From Eremophila alpestris peregrina (Eukaryota; Chordata; Aves; Passeriformes; Alaudidae), in contig WMCF01000006.1 of NCBI GenBank assembly GCA_009792885.1, positions 3,043,419 through 3,107,418 of the forward strand: a stretch of 64,000 nt of DNA. Reading direction: 5' to 3'. Within the stretch, counting starts at the first letter, position 1. Every line of letters starts with the position of its first letter. The notes under the pieces were generated by a model. That model saw only the letters and a program-made list of their open reading frames with translations. It had not been told where the DNA came from and searched no databases. Of this stretch, positions 24,361-37,841 are shown piece by piece. Position numbers and translations under genes: made by a program.

Positions 24361-27300
24361 ACTCAACATGAAGTAGCATTTGGCAAACTGGCATTTTCAT
24401 TGCAAGGAGCTCCTTTAAAAGAGCTGAAGCTTAGATGATTGTTTTTTCTGTAATGGCCCAGCCTCCTGCGTGCTGCAGAGTGAGCAGCCAGCAAGCCACG
24501 GCCTTTGTGGGTGGACATGTGTGGATCTGTGTGTTGCTGTGTGCTGTGTGCCTGGGTACCAAGGCTGGGTGCTGAGAGCTGCTCCAGCAGCCTCGGGACA
24601 AGCAGTGGCAGAGGCAGCCTGAGCCCCCCAGAGCAGCAGGGATAAAACCCCACTTGGCTGTGCTGCCATGTGCCTGATGAGCAGACCCATCCCCAGACTT
24701 GTTGTGCAGTCCTGTACACGGTTTCAGATGACAAAGATGCTCTATCTACTTTTTTTTTTTTTGGAGGGCTGCCTGACATGTTTTCACTGTGGCTGACTGG
24801 TCTGCCTTGTTTGACAGGACACAGTTGCTCTGTTTTATCCTTCTTGCCCAGGACCATTGGGAAAACCCTGTGGTGCTGTTAGGTGTTTGGGTGAAATGCT
24901 GAGTATAGATACATCCATGCACTCCTGTTGAAGTTAGCAGATCTGATGGCAAAACCTATCCCTCAATATCAATTTGAGATGAAAGGTAAAGTCCCTGGTT
25001 ATTGTGGAGGTCGATGAACATCATGTAATAGTAGGATTTGTCCTTGATGCAATTATGTCGGAGTGTCATGGTGAAAATAAAACCAGGGAATGTATTTGAA
25101 TGGCCTTTTGTGCTTACCTGGCCTCTAAGTACAACAGGGAAGTTCAAATCTAGAGGCCTAAAGTTCTTTTTTTAAACATTAAATTATTTCCTGAAGAGGT
25201 CCTAAAGTACCAGCTGCTGAGAAATATTAGAAATTCTTGTGGTATTGTTTAAGGATCTGATTTGGAAAGCTTCTTCTTGTAGATGTGGCCTATAACTAAC
25301 CTATGGCTTAGTTCCATAAGCTGATTTCATGAACAAGTGAGCTCATATAACAGTCGGGTTAATATATGAGTATAATTCCTATGTCAATGAAATTTCCATC
25401 AGTGAAAGACATCTAACTTTGTCAAGGAAAAATGTACGTAGGGACTCAGTAATTTGGCTGCATCTCTTCAAATTTATTTGAGAAGGAAGCGGATGAGTTT
25501 TCCCAAAGTGCAGTTTTTAAAAAGAGATGTCAGAATATGTATGCCATATTATTTGAGTCTCCAAATTTAGCAATGTCTTTAAGGTAAATATTGAAGAATA
25601 TCTAAGAATACATGCATTGGGCAATATAACCCTTTGTGAATCTACACAACAGCTTTGCCAATGAATGTTTATTTGAGTTTCTTCTTTTAAGGATTGTGCT
25701 TTTTTTCTCATGTTACGTGACCTTCAGCAAGACTTCTAGCTAGCATAATAGTATTCATAGTACCTCTATGAATAACCTAACTCAACAGCAAATTAAACTT
25801 GGTGTAAAGAAACCCACTATACTCTCACTGATTTCCTCAGTGAGAACATGTTAGCCTTGGTGTGTTGGATAACCAGGCTCACAGTAAGTCTACAACAGAG
25901 GCAGGAACCCCATGTGTGTTTGCAAAAGGCAGATCAAAGCTGCAGGGCTGTGTGGGATCCCCATTCACATGTGAGCTGCAAGTTAACTGCATTAGTACAG
26001 CTAAAATCAGGATTTCATGCATAACAGTCCCTGAAAACCAACTTTTCCCTTCATTTAAGTAACAAATCCACTAACCAAAGAGTTTGCCCATAGTTACATG
26101 GCATCTTTACATTATTATAGCCACACTGGCCTTGATTAATTGTGTGGATCTTAGTAAAGCCATCACATGACAATCTTATTCATTAACTTTCCCTCCAATG
26201 CCAAAGACTTAATCTAGTGTGTTTTACCATATCAACTGCTAGCTTCTGACAAATACCAATAGACCATCTGTTTATACTGGGGAGTTTAAAACCTTCTCAC
26301 AGAAAATATCTGTAGTGCTTTAGAAGGTTACAAAGAGAATCTTTCAACAGAGAAGATAGTGGTGTTTAAAGAAATAAATAATTTCAAAAATGGAATTAAA
26401 AAACCCTGCATGAAGAACATTCCATTAGCTTCTCAACATTTAATATAGTCTTTTTACAAGTGACTCGAGTGCACAAAACATCACAAAACTTCAGAAATAT
26501 TCTTTTGTTACATCTGTCTTTTTAACCCTCAGTAGTGGCCTATTTTGGCTTCCCCTTTTGGTTTTCTTCAAAAAAAAAAATTAGAACTGAGTCTTTTTTA
26601 TACACTTTACTGTGCCTCCAAAGCCTCCTGCTATTAGATCAGTTTTAGCTTTCAGCAAGTGAGAGTGTGCAATAAAGAGAAATTTCCCAATGGCCACCAA
26701 CACTGCAGCACAGTGTAGCTGTGCACTTGGATGACAGATTAGCTCCAGAAATGCTACTTTTTATTAAATTATCTAAGCTTTCATCAGAGAATGCTTTCAC
26801 CAGGCTTTTACAGCCTTTGATAAAAGGCAAGATTTTCGATAAGGAGCCCAAAGCCCAGCTCCCATGCCTACACTGATCTAAATGATGATGTCTGGCCCTC
26901 AGATTTTAGCCTGTAGAATAGTGCCACCCTGGTAATATGATGTAGTCCAGGCAGAAGCAAGCAATGCAAATGAACAGACATCTAGAAAATACACAGAGAA
27001 GAATGAAGGTTCTTTAGCCTGAAGAAGATATTTGAGTGTGAATAGGAAAGAGAGTCTTTGAATGGATAGATCATTGCTGCTGGGGGAGAAGTTGGGTATT
27101 TTCCATAATCATCTCTACAGGCTGAGAAATCATGGCTTCAGGGTAGATGCCAGGTGGAACTTTTTAACAGGAAGGATAATATGAGGATATGGGCTCTGAA
27201 GGTCCTCAGGACCTGCTTAGGCAGCTGTCAGAAATGGTACTGGTGTGGTTATCTGTCTTCAGCCAGTGGAACAGACTAAATGTCTTTGTGGGTCCTCACA

Positions 27301-28684
27301 GAAAGGCAGCAAAAATATTGAAAACAAGTGAAAAGTTTTCATGTTGAGGAAAAAAGGGGGAAAAAATGCTTTGTGAGGCCTAAGTCAATGAATACTTACC
27401 AATTCATATGAAGAGCAATGCATCCCAGCCCACTTCCCATCCTGTAAGGCAACTATTCAAATCCCACTCTGCTCCTACACCATAAAAAAACGGCAGGAGG
27501 CTTGAGAGAGGTGGGTTTGTCCCAACTTAATGTCTGCTCCTTCAAATGTTTTCCTGAGGAGTGAAGTTAAAGAAATCTTCTATTTCAGCACCCTTTCCTG
27601 AAGAAAAAGATTTTGATCCTGTGCTCGCACTTTTGTGTTAAAGTTACCCGATCAGGCTGCCTAATCACAGGAATGATCAGAAGCACTCAGAGATACCCAA
27701 ATCCAGCCTGGAGCTTGTCTAAGTTGATGTCTTTGTTCACTTCACAAAACTAAACAGGAGTACCTTGTGAGAGGATTAGGTATCTGCAATTCAATCCAGA
27801 TGATTGCTTTATTATGGAAAACCATCCCTCTCCATACCACCCAGAAGGAGAGCCACCACAGGATGAGGGGCTCCTGTTCCAGCCCAGCTGAAGCTGCAGG
27901 CTTTAGAGGCAGCGTTAAAAGAAGATGTACAGCTGCTACAGGAGAGGGGCTTAAAAGCCTGTGAACTCCATGTGCTTGTAAAGGTATTTAAAGGATTAGG
28001 GGAGAATTAAATGTTTGTCTGCCTTTGTTGTTCAGCACAGCTTCAAAGCTGAAAGACGATGGATATTAAAGAAGATATTTCCCGTCTTCAAATACAGGAA
28101 GGAGACTCCTAAAACAATGGCAGGGAAATGCAGGCATGACCTCACAGATTTGTACACAAAGATGATTCTCAGCATCGGATGGGTGAAGAGCTTGCTATTC
28201 TGCAGTATAAAACAGTGATATAAATTCACAGTTTCAAATACTAGTGAACAATCCCATACATGGACAGAAGAGCTGGCTCTAGGTTCCTCTCTGGGAAACA
28301 GAAGGCAAGCATCCTGGCTGGTTGTTTCAATTCACCCCTCCACACTGGGCTTAACTGGGAGATGCTTCCCATGGCCTCTCCTCCAAGCAGTTCTCTTGGG
28401 CAGCTGGAAGTGGTCACCAGTTCATCTGCTGTTGTTAAATCTGCCTTCTGCCAAGAATCAGAGCTCTTAAGTTCCCCAGACAGGGAACTTTCTCTAAAAC
28501 CTTTTAGGAAAAAGAAACTGAGACAGAAACACTCTTGGAGGGATTCTCAGGCCTGCAGGTTCTTTCTGGAGGAAAGCTTCAGTTAAGGATTCAAGTAAAT
28601 TCAGTGCCTTAGCTGGCAAGGGGTGGAATGGAGAGTCTTTCTCAGAGAGGTTATGACATTAAATCAGATTTTTATTGAGCTGAG

Positions 28685-28734
28685 AAACTTGTAGCTCCAC
28701 AAATAGGGCAAAACTTGTAGCTCCACAAAAAGGG
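28685..28734. repeat. Two-copy 26-bp tandem duplication
   Basis: AAACTTGTAGCTCCACAAAT at 28685 is repeated as AAACTTGTAGCTCCACAAAA at 28711, each followed by AGGG, giving a period of 26 bp. Only one base differs over the first 24 positions, so the duplication is probably recent. No function is apparent. Confidence 0.9.
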
Positions 28735-29837
28735 ATCTTGGATACCTTGGCATGCTCCTGATACCAAACTATCCTGCATGGCTCAGCCAGCTTTGGGGAC
28801 ATGGGCTAAGCTGTGGCTCACAGCCTGCAATGACTGCTTTCAGGCACCACAGCTCTGCCCAGGGCAGCCACTCTGCTCCATGCTGTGGCTGCACTCTGGC
28901 TTCAGGCCCTTCTGTCTCCAGCATCATCCTCTCAAAATACCAGGTCCAATGCTTCTGAAATAATTTTTAGAAGGCAGACCGATGGCTGTTTTCTGCATGA
29001 GGGAACATTTCTTCCAATTGCATTTGGGAGTTTCATGGATTATTCTTCTTCACTACTCATTTAATTCATTATAGAAAGGGCAGAGCAAAGGCAAAAACCT
29101 CACTATTATATATTTCTCCTCTCCTGTTCCAGCCTATTTCTCTGAAAGATGTCATCACTGAAACAGTTAATTGGGACTAGTAGCAATTTATATCATCCTC
29201 AGAGAATAAAGGAAAATTCTTTGTAACAGCAAACCTTATTCTGAGCAGACACAGCCCTGACTTCCTAGGCTGCTCATCACCTTAAACAGCTGCATTTTTT
29301 GTGACTTCACAGGCTACACAGTGAAGAAAATAACTTTATTCATCTTCACTGCCATCATAGTATAAATCTGAAATGTATTCAGGTTTGTGTTAGGTTTAAT
29401 GAGAGTGGGAATGTGCTCCCTAGAACATCATACAAGTATTTTTACAATGTTCACTGAGCTAACAGATATTCAGGTTATTGAGCAACACGTTCATACAGTC
29501 TAAGGCTTGTCCACGAAGAATGTTGGAGCAGAACAAAGACATTTCTCTCCTTTCTTTCTTTCCCCTCTTACTGGGGACACTGTGTTAGGGTTACTTAACC
29601 CTTGCCTTTACAATGGACCCCTATGATCCTCTTCTGTGAGGGATCAGACCTCCAGAGATATCCATACTCTACACAGGGAATGTCCTTGGGGTAAAAAAGT
29701 ATCTTTGATTTGGAAATTCCTCTCTGCTTTGGTTGAGATATTGAATGTTAAACCTCTGTTATTTCACTTTTCAGTTTCTTTAGGTTGGAAAGCATGTTGG
29801 CAACTCTCCAGAATGACTGAAGCATTGAGGGAGCTCT

Positions 29838-30273
29838 TGATGCCTTAAGATGCTACCTGGAAGAGAGGCTAGACAGAGTTAAAGCAATAAAGTAGGTATT
29901 TATTAAAAAGCCTTCAAAGGATACACTTTGGGCAGTACAAGAGCATGGCCAAGGCTACACCCAAGATGGACAATCAGTCATGAGTTTTCACACTTTTATA
30001 GGTTTTGATCCATATACATGTTGGGGTCAATTGTCCAACTACAGCTTCAGGTTATGAAGTCCCATCCTCCCAGTTTGCCCTCCTCAATTCACTGTGGTTT
30101 ATACTTCTCAGGCCTGAAGCTGCAACAGTGTCTTTGGTTCTTGGGCTGCAAAAGGATTGTTTTGTCTAAATAAACTGTGAAGAGAACTTGCTAACAGTTT
30201 ATATGAAGTTCAGAGTCACGCACTAAGGCAGTACAGAATCAGAAAAATACGAAAGCTAAAACTTAAGGCATCA
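29838..30273 (-). mobile_element. Solo LTR of an endogenous retrovirus, minus strand
   Basis: A 436-bp block is bounded by a perfect 12-bp terminal inverted repeat, TGATGCCTTAAG at the left and CTTAAGGCATCA at the right, giving the TG...CA ends of a retroviral LTR. Read on the minus strand it has a TATAAAAG box (complement of 29993-30000) and, about 90 bp further, AATAAA (complement of 29899-29904), in the order expected for U3, R and a very short U5. Flanking four-base sequences (CTCT and CTAT) match at three of four positions, a weak sign of a target duplication. No primer-binding site, gag, pol or env lies beside it, so it is a solo LTR left by recombination. It resembles passerine ERV LTRs as I remember them; the family cannot be assigned without a repeat library. 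Confidence 0.88.
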
Positions 30274-31226
30274 CTATGAGGCACAAGCTGATGGTTCAAG
30301 TCAGGGCCCATTCTGAATTCCTGCTGACTTCAGCCAACACCACAAAGCACCTCTGCTCTCTGCAGTTGCTTTTGTAGCAGAGTTGGCCAAAGCAAACATG
30401 TCCCAGCCAAAGCAGCAGCTTCCAAACTGTCTCTGCCGCCCAACCACCTGAGCTTGTCTGTCAGCATGCTGAGGTTGGGCTGAACCTGTTGGCAGAGCAG
30501 GAGCAGATATTGCACAGAGACTCAGCTGAGCTGCCAGAGCAGTTGCAGCTGCGAGATGGTGGAAGACTGCGCTTCATGTCACCATCTGGTCACACCACCC
30601 TGGGGCTCCCATGATGGACTGAGGGATGTCATCCCTGAGCAGGGAAAAATAAAAAACAGTTGCCTTAGGTTTCTTTGTTCTCCCTCCACAGCAGTGCCAA
30701 CATATCCAGCACTAAAACTCACTTCTCATCCTTCTCCTTCCTTGTCAGGGTCAAAAATTCCCCAGCTAAGAAATGAGGGCTAGCATCTTCCTTCACACAC
30801 TCACCACCAGCAGTGTATGTCCCTCTTCATCTCCCAAACTGCAGGCACCTGAGGCCCTTGTCCTTCAAGGGCAGGAAAGAGGATACTGGATTGTGCTCCT
30901 TCTCCTTCTCTTTTGAGCCAAACACATGAGACAGCAATCTTTTCAAACATCCCAGACCATAGAGAGGTGCACAAGCAGAGTGAGGGTACCAGGATCACCA
31001 AAATCTCTGCATTACTGTACTGAAGGTTCAGAGGTGACTCACTGTAGATAATAGTAAGGTAACTTATTACACTCACATAAGATAACTAATGCTAATTTTG
31101 GCCTTCACAAACTGCCTGAGCTTATATTTCAGCACTGCATCAGAGCCTTGCTATGCAGGGTAAAAGTAGTTGACATCGAAATGATGAACTATGAGCAGAA
31201 ATGGCATATTTGGTGTTGCTTGTGAA

Positions 31227-31246
31227 GCCTGCACTTATGTGCAGGC
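31227..31246. repeat. Perfect 8-bp-arm inverted repeat
   Basis: GCCTGCAC and GTGCAGGC flank the loop TTAT. The arms are fully complementary and GC-rich. No T-run follows and no gene is adjacent, so a specific role is not suggested. Confidence 0.85.
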
Positions 31247-32475
31247 GTAAAACTGGTTTCTAATTGCACAGTTCCTTTATGCTTTTTGTCCTGAACCTTC
31301 CCTGTATCCAGCACTGAGATGGGATGTCTGAATGGGATCCCTTTAGGTTATACTGGGAAATTTGAGAACCAGGCATTTCCTAACTTTTGGTACATATAGC
31401 ATTGCATCCTAAGTATTTCTTTCACGCATTACTTTGATGAATACAACACAGATTTATGTATTCATCAATCAAACAGGTGTCAGAATGGATAAAAGCTGGC
31501 TGCTCCCTTCATGATCTAAAGCCAGCTTCAAGAGGAGGGCAGTGGTGTTCATGCCTAGGAGAACAGTAACAGCAACTAGTACTTTCAGTTTATGTCAAAA
31601 TTAGAGTCTGAGACCACTGCAAGCTCCTGCCATTGTGCTCTTTCCAAACTAGCCACCCACTGCCACCTTCTTGGGAGAAGCACACACTCCCCCTTCCAGC
31701 TGTCTGGTGCTCCTAGAAGCGTTGCCCAGCACCTCACTGGGTGTGTAACAGTCCTGGAGTAAAGGAGAAACAACTCCCTGGGTAGGTCCACATTGCTAAA
31801 ATAAAAAGTGGTCAGGGGGATGCTGGCCATGGAGCCAGGTGGAGCAAACTGGCTTCTGATCACAACAGAACCAGTTCCTTCTGGAGCAGGTTTGCCTCAT
31901 CTCTGCACTATTTAGCCTGGTTCTACTCTGGCCCCATTAAGGGCCTGTGGTCTGCCTTTTCTAAATTTTAGTTCCATTGGAAATGTCAATAAGCTGCTTC
32001 TTCTATTGTATCCATGGGCTTAATGTGTCTTCAGTAGCTTCCTGAACATTTTCTACAGCTCACACACTGCAGACAGGTAACTTAGACAGAGCAAACAATA
32101 AAATACTCTCAAATACTTCATTTTTATTGCACTCACTGTTAAGCTCCCCCGCTCTTTCATCACTAGAGCATAACACCTTGTTGCTTTTAAAAGAAAGTAT
32201 GAGTCTTCCACATGTAAATTTGAGCCATCAAGGTAAACAAAAAAGAAACCAAAAGGAATTAATTTCTACTGTGTTTTATATTCTAGGAGTGTCCTTCTCA
32301 TTTTTAATATCATCTGCAGATCTTACCATCAACATTTTATTGTGTTTCATTAAAACACTGCCACAAATGTGCATCTTCCTTAACAGAAAAGGAAGTAGAA
32401 ATGTGATAAAATCAAGTATTCTTAACTATTTCCCTAATTGTAGCTATTAAACATAGCAGCTGCAGATTAAAATCT

Positions 32476-32515
32476 CTATGTGCACAGAGACTCTGAGAAG
32501 TCTCTGTGCACATAG
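32476..32515. repeat. Perfect 17-bp inverted repeat with 6-base loop
   Basis: The left arm CTATGTGCACAGAGACT (32476-32492) is the exact reverse complement of the right arm AGTCTCTGTGCACATAG (32499-32515), with loop CTGAGA. Pairing stops immediately outside apart from one wobble. The 40-nt hairpin is shorter than a normal microRNA precursor. It lies in intergenic DNA about 5 kb upstream of the MTMR2 promoter, with no known gene beside it. Confidence 0.93.
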
Positions 32516-35500
32516 GCAATATAGACAGTACTATTTCAGACAATGTAGACATAAAATTACTTAATTTAAAATGAATGTTTGCTTGAAAATCAGTGTATAA
32601 ATGAGGACTGTAAAACACAGATTTGAGATCCAAGAGGCACAGAGACTTTTCTCCTCCATATGAACATCTTTCCCCATCTCAGAGTCTGCAAGTGCTGGGA
32701 CTTCAGACACCCTCCTAATGTCTGACAGTACCAAGACAATTCTTGTCCCCTCATCCTTCCTGCCTGCCTGATCACCCTACAACTTCTGGAAATACATTTA
32801 TTTCCATCAATAGTGGTTTACCAAGCACTGGAAATTTCAAATTTAACTCCTGTGAGTAATTCTTTCCTACTTCATGTTTGCCAGATTGGAGACCATTACA
32901 CAGATGCCAAGGAGCTGCTGGAGTGCAACAGCCCAAACTGTAGACAGCCAGACAGCTGCTGTGATGTATTTAGTCCTCCAGGAGAAAAGATGCTTTATTT
33001 GAATTGACACAAAAAAAAAGCATCAGTGTGTTTTGCAGCAGGTATAGTGGAAGTCCTGCCACTAGAGCCCAAGGCCTGCAGCTCTGCAGGTGCCCACAGC
33101 CCTCAGGCTCCCTGTCTGCTCCCCACCACAGTCTGTGCCGGACTGTGCTGGTACCACCACGTAGCTGTAAGCAACCACAGGCTGTGGAGCTCTGCAGTAA
33201 TGCACAGGCCATGGAGAATTAAAAGCATCAGGCAATTAAAAGCCAGGGGAACTGCCTGACTCCAGCAGACTGAGCACACACTGGGGTGGAGCCTGATGTA
33301 CTCATTAGCCTGTGGCATATTTAATGCCTGACTCTTCTGTGGGCAGCCATGAGCTGGTGGTGGGAGTGAGGACAAGAAAGAAGTACACAGACAGAGCAGC
33401 AGGAAGAACAAAACAGTGTGCCCATCAAAAGTGTTTCCTAAACAGGTAACAAGTTATAGGATTAGGTCCAGGTTGAGTCCAGAGCCCCATGTCTGTATCA
33501 CCTGGCATCAATACATGCATGAGTGCATAAAAAATAAAAAAACAAGTGACCAAAACAGAAGTGTTAAAGGGTCATTGATCATTAGCTTTTGCTTCTGTCA
33601 AACACAGAGGGGGTGCAAGGCAAAAGCACTGTCAGGGTGCCATCATAGACAGCAAAGAACCACACTGTGGGTGAGCTGAGGTGAGCATGCTGATCAGGTT
33701 AAACAGAATCATAGTAACCTTGGAGGCACAGTGACAGTTTAAGTGTAGCTGTAAGTCCTAAGTCCCTCTCTTTGTTTTGACTAGTTTCCAACTTCAACAG
33801 GCATTATGCATCAGCAGGACCAAATCTGTGCATGTACCCCATGATCATCTTGTTACAGATGTTCCTGCAACCACAAGCAGCTCTGGTTCCAAATCACAGC
33901 CACAGCGAGTTGTTCTTCATCAGCCTCTCTGCCTGTGCCAAAAGCTCTTGCTGTTTCTGACCTCATACTTTATCAGCTGATGGGGCTTGACAAAAGGAAC
34001 ACATGCCACCTCCAGTGTGATTTGATGATCATACATCACAGTGGGATCTCACCAGTGACAGTCCACCCTTCCCAAGGCACTGAGAATCTTTTATCAGCTG
34101 CCCACTGCCCTTAAGCTGTAGATCAAGAAGACAAGAAAATGTAATAAATCTCAAAACCATTTTGGTGAATCAAAGGAGAGACAGAGGTGTCTCTGTCTGT
34201 GTGGTTTTCAGAACAATTATGGGATTGAGTCATGCTGCACATTTTTTGGACTCATTGATAGGGACTAGACTAGAGAAGGCACAGTGTGGGAAGCTGCCTC
34301 TGCCATGAACCATTTAACGTGCTGTCTAAGGGGGCACAGGGATATATGAGTATAGTGCCAAAATATGGGAGATCCATAGAGCTGCAGCAAAGAGAGCTAG
34401 TTTTAGGATGGATAAGGTTTTAATGTTAGGATTGGAGCAAAAGGGACAAGGTGATCATTTTCAGGAGGGATTAGGGCTCTAACTCCCTTATTATTTATAG
34501 GCCTTTCAGCCATGGGATAGTTGTGTGATGGGAAGAGGCGCAGACAGGGAAATGTCTGATGAGCTGTACCATGTAAGGACAGATTATGACAAAGACTGCA
34601 GCAGGGGAGCAAGCTTTCTCAGAGGGGATCATTTGAGTACATGATTCTGCTTCATGGTCTACCCTTTGACCACTGTAGAAGCATGATTCCTCCTCTGCTC
34701 TGGGGACATTTAGTCAAGCAGTCACAGACTATGGCCAAACATCCCCACAAGACACCTGCAAAAGGTTGTGCCAGAATGTCCAGGATGTGTGACTGTCCTT
34801 AGCTTTGGTGAGCCCCACGCTCACAGTGTGAGACACAGCAGACTGTGTTTGGCTGTGCAGCACCAAAGCTGAGGAACTAATCCAGGAATGAGAACATCTG
34901 GGTTCATAGCATCTGGCACATTGATATAGCAGATGTATGGACCACACGTACATACAGAGCTAGAAAGCCCTCAATTCAACAGACACATAGTTTAAATACA
35001 ATGGATACAAATAGTATCTCACTTTCACCCAGGACTGAAGCAAAAGTCTTACTTCCCCTCACTTAATCATGTTTTACATGGTACATAAAATTATCCTCTG
35101 TGCTGTGTTCACAGCTTTGACAGCCTCTAAACACCTAAGAAAGCCTGAGGCCATGTATTTTTCACTTTGCATATGCTACAACCACATACAACCTCAGGAA
35201 GTATAGGAGGATGTCTGCTTGTCTTTTACTTGGATTTAATCTTTTACACCTTTGATTCAAGGAAGTTCCTTGTCATTCTCTCTTTTAGATATCGCTCAGC
35301 TGTGCCAGCCACATGGTATTAAAGATGAACACAGATAATTTTATTACTTACCCATGATGTTAGTTTTATTTTACTGTTTCCTGTGTTGAAATCACAAAAT
35401 GATAGAACATTCCCTCATTACAAAAAAAAAAGAAAGAAACCCAAATGATGATGCTTGTAAGATAATGGTAGGGGATGAGGGGATGTGGCAAGCAAAAGTA

Positions 35501-37841
35501 GGTTAACAGACTGAACTGCAGTTATTTTGCATGAGTTATACAACAGTCTTGTGAATTGTCCTTAATTAGTTTTGGTTATGTCAGGCCTTTGTTTAATTCT
35601 CCATCACTTTTAAGAGCCCTGAGGTAACACACTTCACAGAGAGAATATTCTGACTGACTTTGAAAATGTGGTATTGTTGAGCAGAAAGACTCACTGAGCA
35701 GACTGCTAGTTTCTTTCAGCAGCAGGAGAGATGCAGGAGGTGATTAGCTTTGTTCTCATTTACAAAGCACCAGTGGGAATTTCTGAAGGGTTTCACAGGC
35801 CCTGGGGATAAGGCCAAGAACAAAACAGGGCAGTGAAAAGCAAACAGAGCACTTCATCAATAAACTACTTAGAGATGCCACATCAATAGCAAATTAGGAA
35901 GAAAGGAAGGCACTCTAATACTTTCACATAGCAATGGAGGTTTTAGATATTGTTTTTATTCCTACTTGACTTTTTTTAACCAACTGCACCTCCATCAAAC
36001 TAAGCTTAGCAGAGGGAATAGAGGTAACACCGACTCACCACAAGGCTATTTGATAAGATTTGAAAGGGAGACATGCACTGCTTTGTGCTGGTTCTACAAC
36101 GCTGACCTCTCCCAAGGGTTACTACCACCAGGAACTCCATCCCCGGAAAGGCTGGGAAGAGAGCACACCAGTGGGAAAAGGCTACCAGGAACTGCCTGAT
36201 TGCTCAGCAAAGATGCTGAAGCACTGCTGCCACAGCACCCCCTGCCCACAGGTCCCCACAGAGGACACACACTGGACACAGGTGTGGATGGAAAGATGAA
36301 CAGAAGAGGCAGAGAGACACTATGCCGTTTGTACCTCGGTTTTTATTGATAAATAGTGCTTCTAAAATATTAATTGCCCCTAACCAGAGGGGAGGAAAAA
36401 AGAACAAACATTTAAAATCATTTTATAGCTGGAACAAAATCAGTGCAGATCTGTGGATATTTCAGTTGTAATGACGTCGAGGTATTTTGTTTGGATTTTA
36501 ACGATGCAATAAACCACTAGCAATTAGCTTATTTTTTAAACAAGGATCTCACTTTTAAACGAAGTTTTCATTTTAGGAAAGCCTCCACAAACTCAGTTTT
36601 TTAGGCTGAAACCTTCCTTGCCCCAAAACTCATTTGCCAGTTTGGTAACTTCTTGCTCAGAACATGAAATGAAAAATACAAAAATAAACTCCTCTTCAAC
36701 AAATCTGCATTTTCAAGTTTAAACCAGCTTCAAAGCCATCCCACATCAACCTTGCTCAACAGCAGCTGATAGAGACTAAAGGAAAGAGCAACAGAGGCAG
36801 TTTCATGCTGATCACTTTCAGCTGGATCATGCAGTCTCAGGTGGGAATGCTGCGAACCTGCTTCAGCATCCTGCATGACTTCTGATGACGGGAACAAAAT
36901 GGGAAACAAGAGAAACATATCAATTAATTTATTCCTTGGAGCATGAAGAGGGATGATGTTTCGGTAACCATTCTACAGCCACAGAGTATACAAATGTTTA
37001 GAAGATACAGGGTTTGTCCTGTTTTGAGGTAGTATTTAAAACAGGAAGGTCCATCTGGATGGATGCTCCTGACAACAGATGCTCTTTACCAACAAGCAGG
37101 CCTTTTTGGAAAGCCACCAGCCTCCTAATACATCCCCAGTGGTTCATTATTTTTGACTCGTGAGATTCTTTCCCAAACAGCTAAACATTTGAAAGACATC
37201 TGCATCCTTGATATACATGGGAGGCTTAAGATGTAGCCCCTCAGTCTTCGTAAGCAATGCCAAGAGCTTTTCTCCCGCTCTTCCATTGCTTCAAGGAACT
37301 GGACGTACCACGGCTCTTCCAGCAGAACACTCGATACCGAACTGTGCCCGCAAAGCCTTCGGGACACAGATGTCCATGGATGCATTCCAGCTTTCCGCAG
37401 AGGCTCCGTGCCAGCGCCCTGCAGCCTGGACTCGTGTGGCTGTGACCTGCCACCTGCCTCAGCCCCTGCTCCACCCAGCTGAGGGACAGACTCCCTGAGG
37501 ATTCTCGAGCAGAGAGGGGCAATTACAAACGTGAGGGCTGTTTTACCTGTGGGTACCCAACCCAACTGGAAAGCCTAACGCAGGCGAGCTGACTTCAAGA
37601 GGGATGCTTGAGAGAGACCATTTATTTGCTCATTGGAACGACCACCGCGCTCTGGGGATGACACCCGGGAGCTGCCGCCTCCCCCGGGTTCTCAAGGGGA
37701 CAAAAAGGGACATCTCGGCACACCGCACCCTCACCTGAGGGGCGGCCCGGGGGCGGCCTTGGCGCGGCCCCGCTCCCCGCGGCGGCTCGGCCCCCTCGGG
37801 CCCCGCCTGGGCCCGCCCCCCGCGCGGCACGCCGGGCCAGC

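Larger units (their letters stand above)
21546..37640. other. Intergenic DNA between MAML2 and MTMR2
   Basis: About 16 kb separates the MAML2 poly(A) signals from the MTMR2 promoter. I see no gene in it. It holds an A/C-rich tract (24.2 kb), a 26-bp tandem duplication (28.7 kb), a solo LTR (29.8-30.3 kb), two short perfect hairpins (31.2 and 32.5 kb) and otherwise unique sequence. The longest frames, such as the minus-strand 218 codons at 23413-24069, show no domain, splice context or recognisable family. The 24.4-26.5 kb part is AT-rich and free of recognisable repeats, so it may hold conserved regulatory DNA. Confidence 0.75.

Noticed and set aside
27000..27330. Possible very old LINE remnant
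   Set aside because: A few phrases resemble CR1-type sense sequence (CCTGAAGAAG, GGTGGAACTTTTTAACAGGA), but I could not line up enough blocks to support the call.
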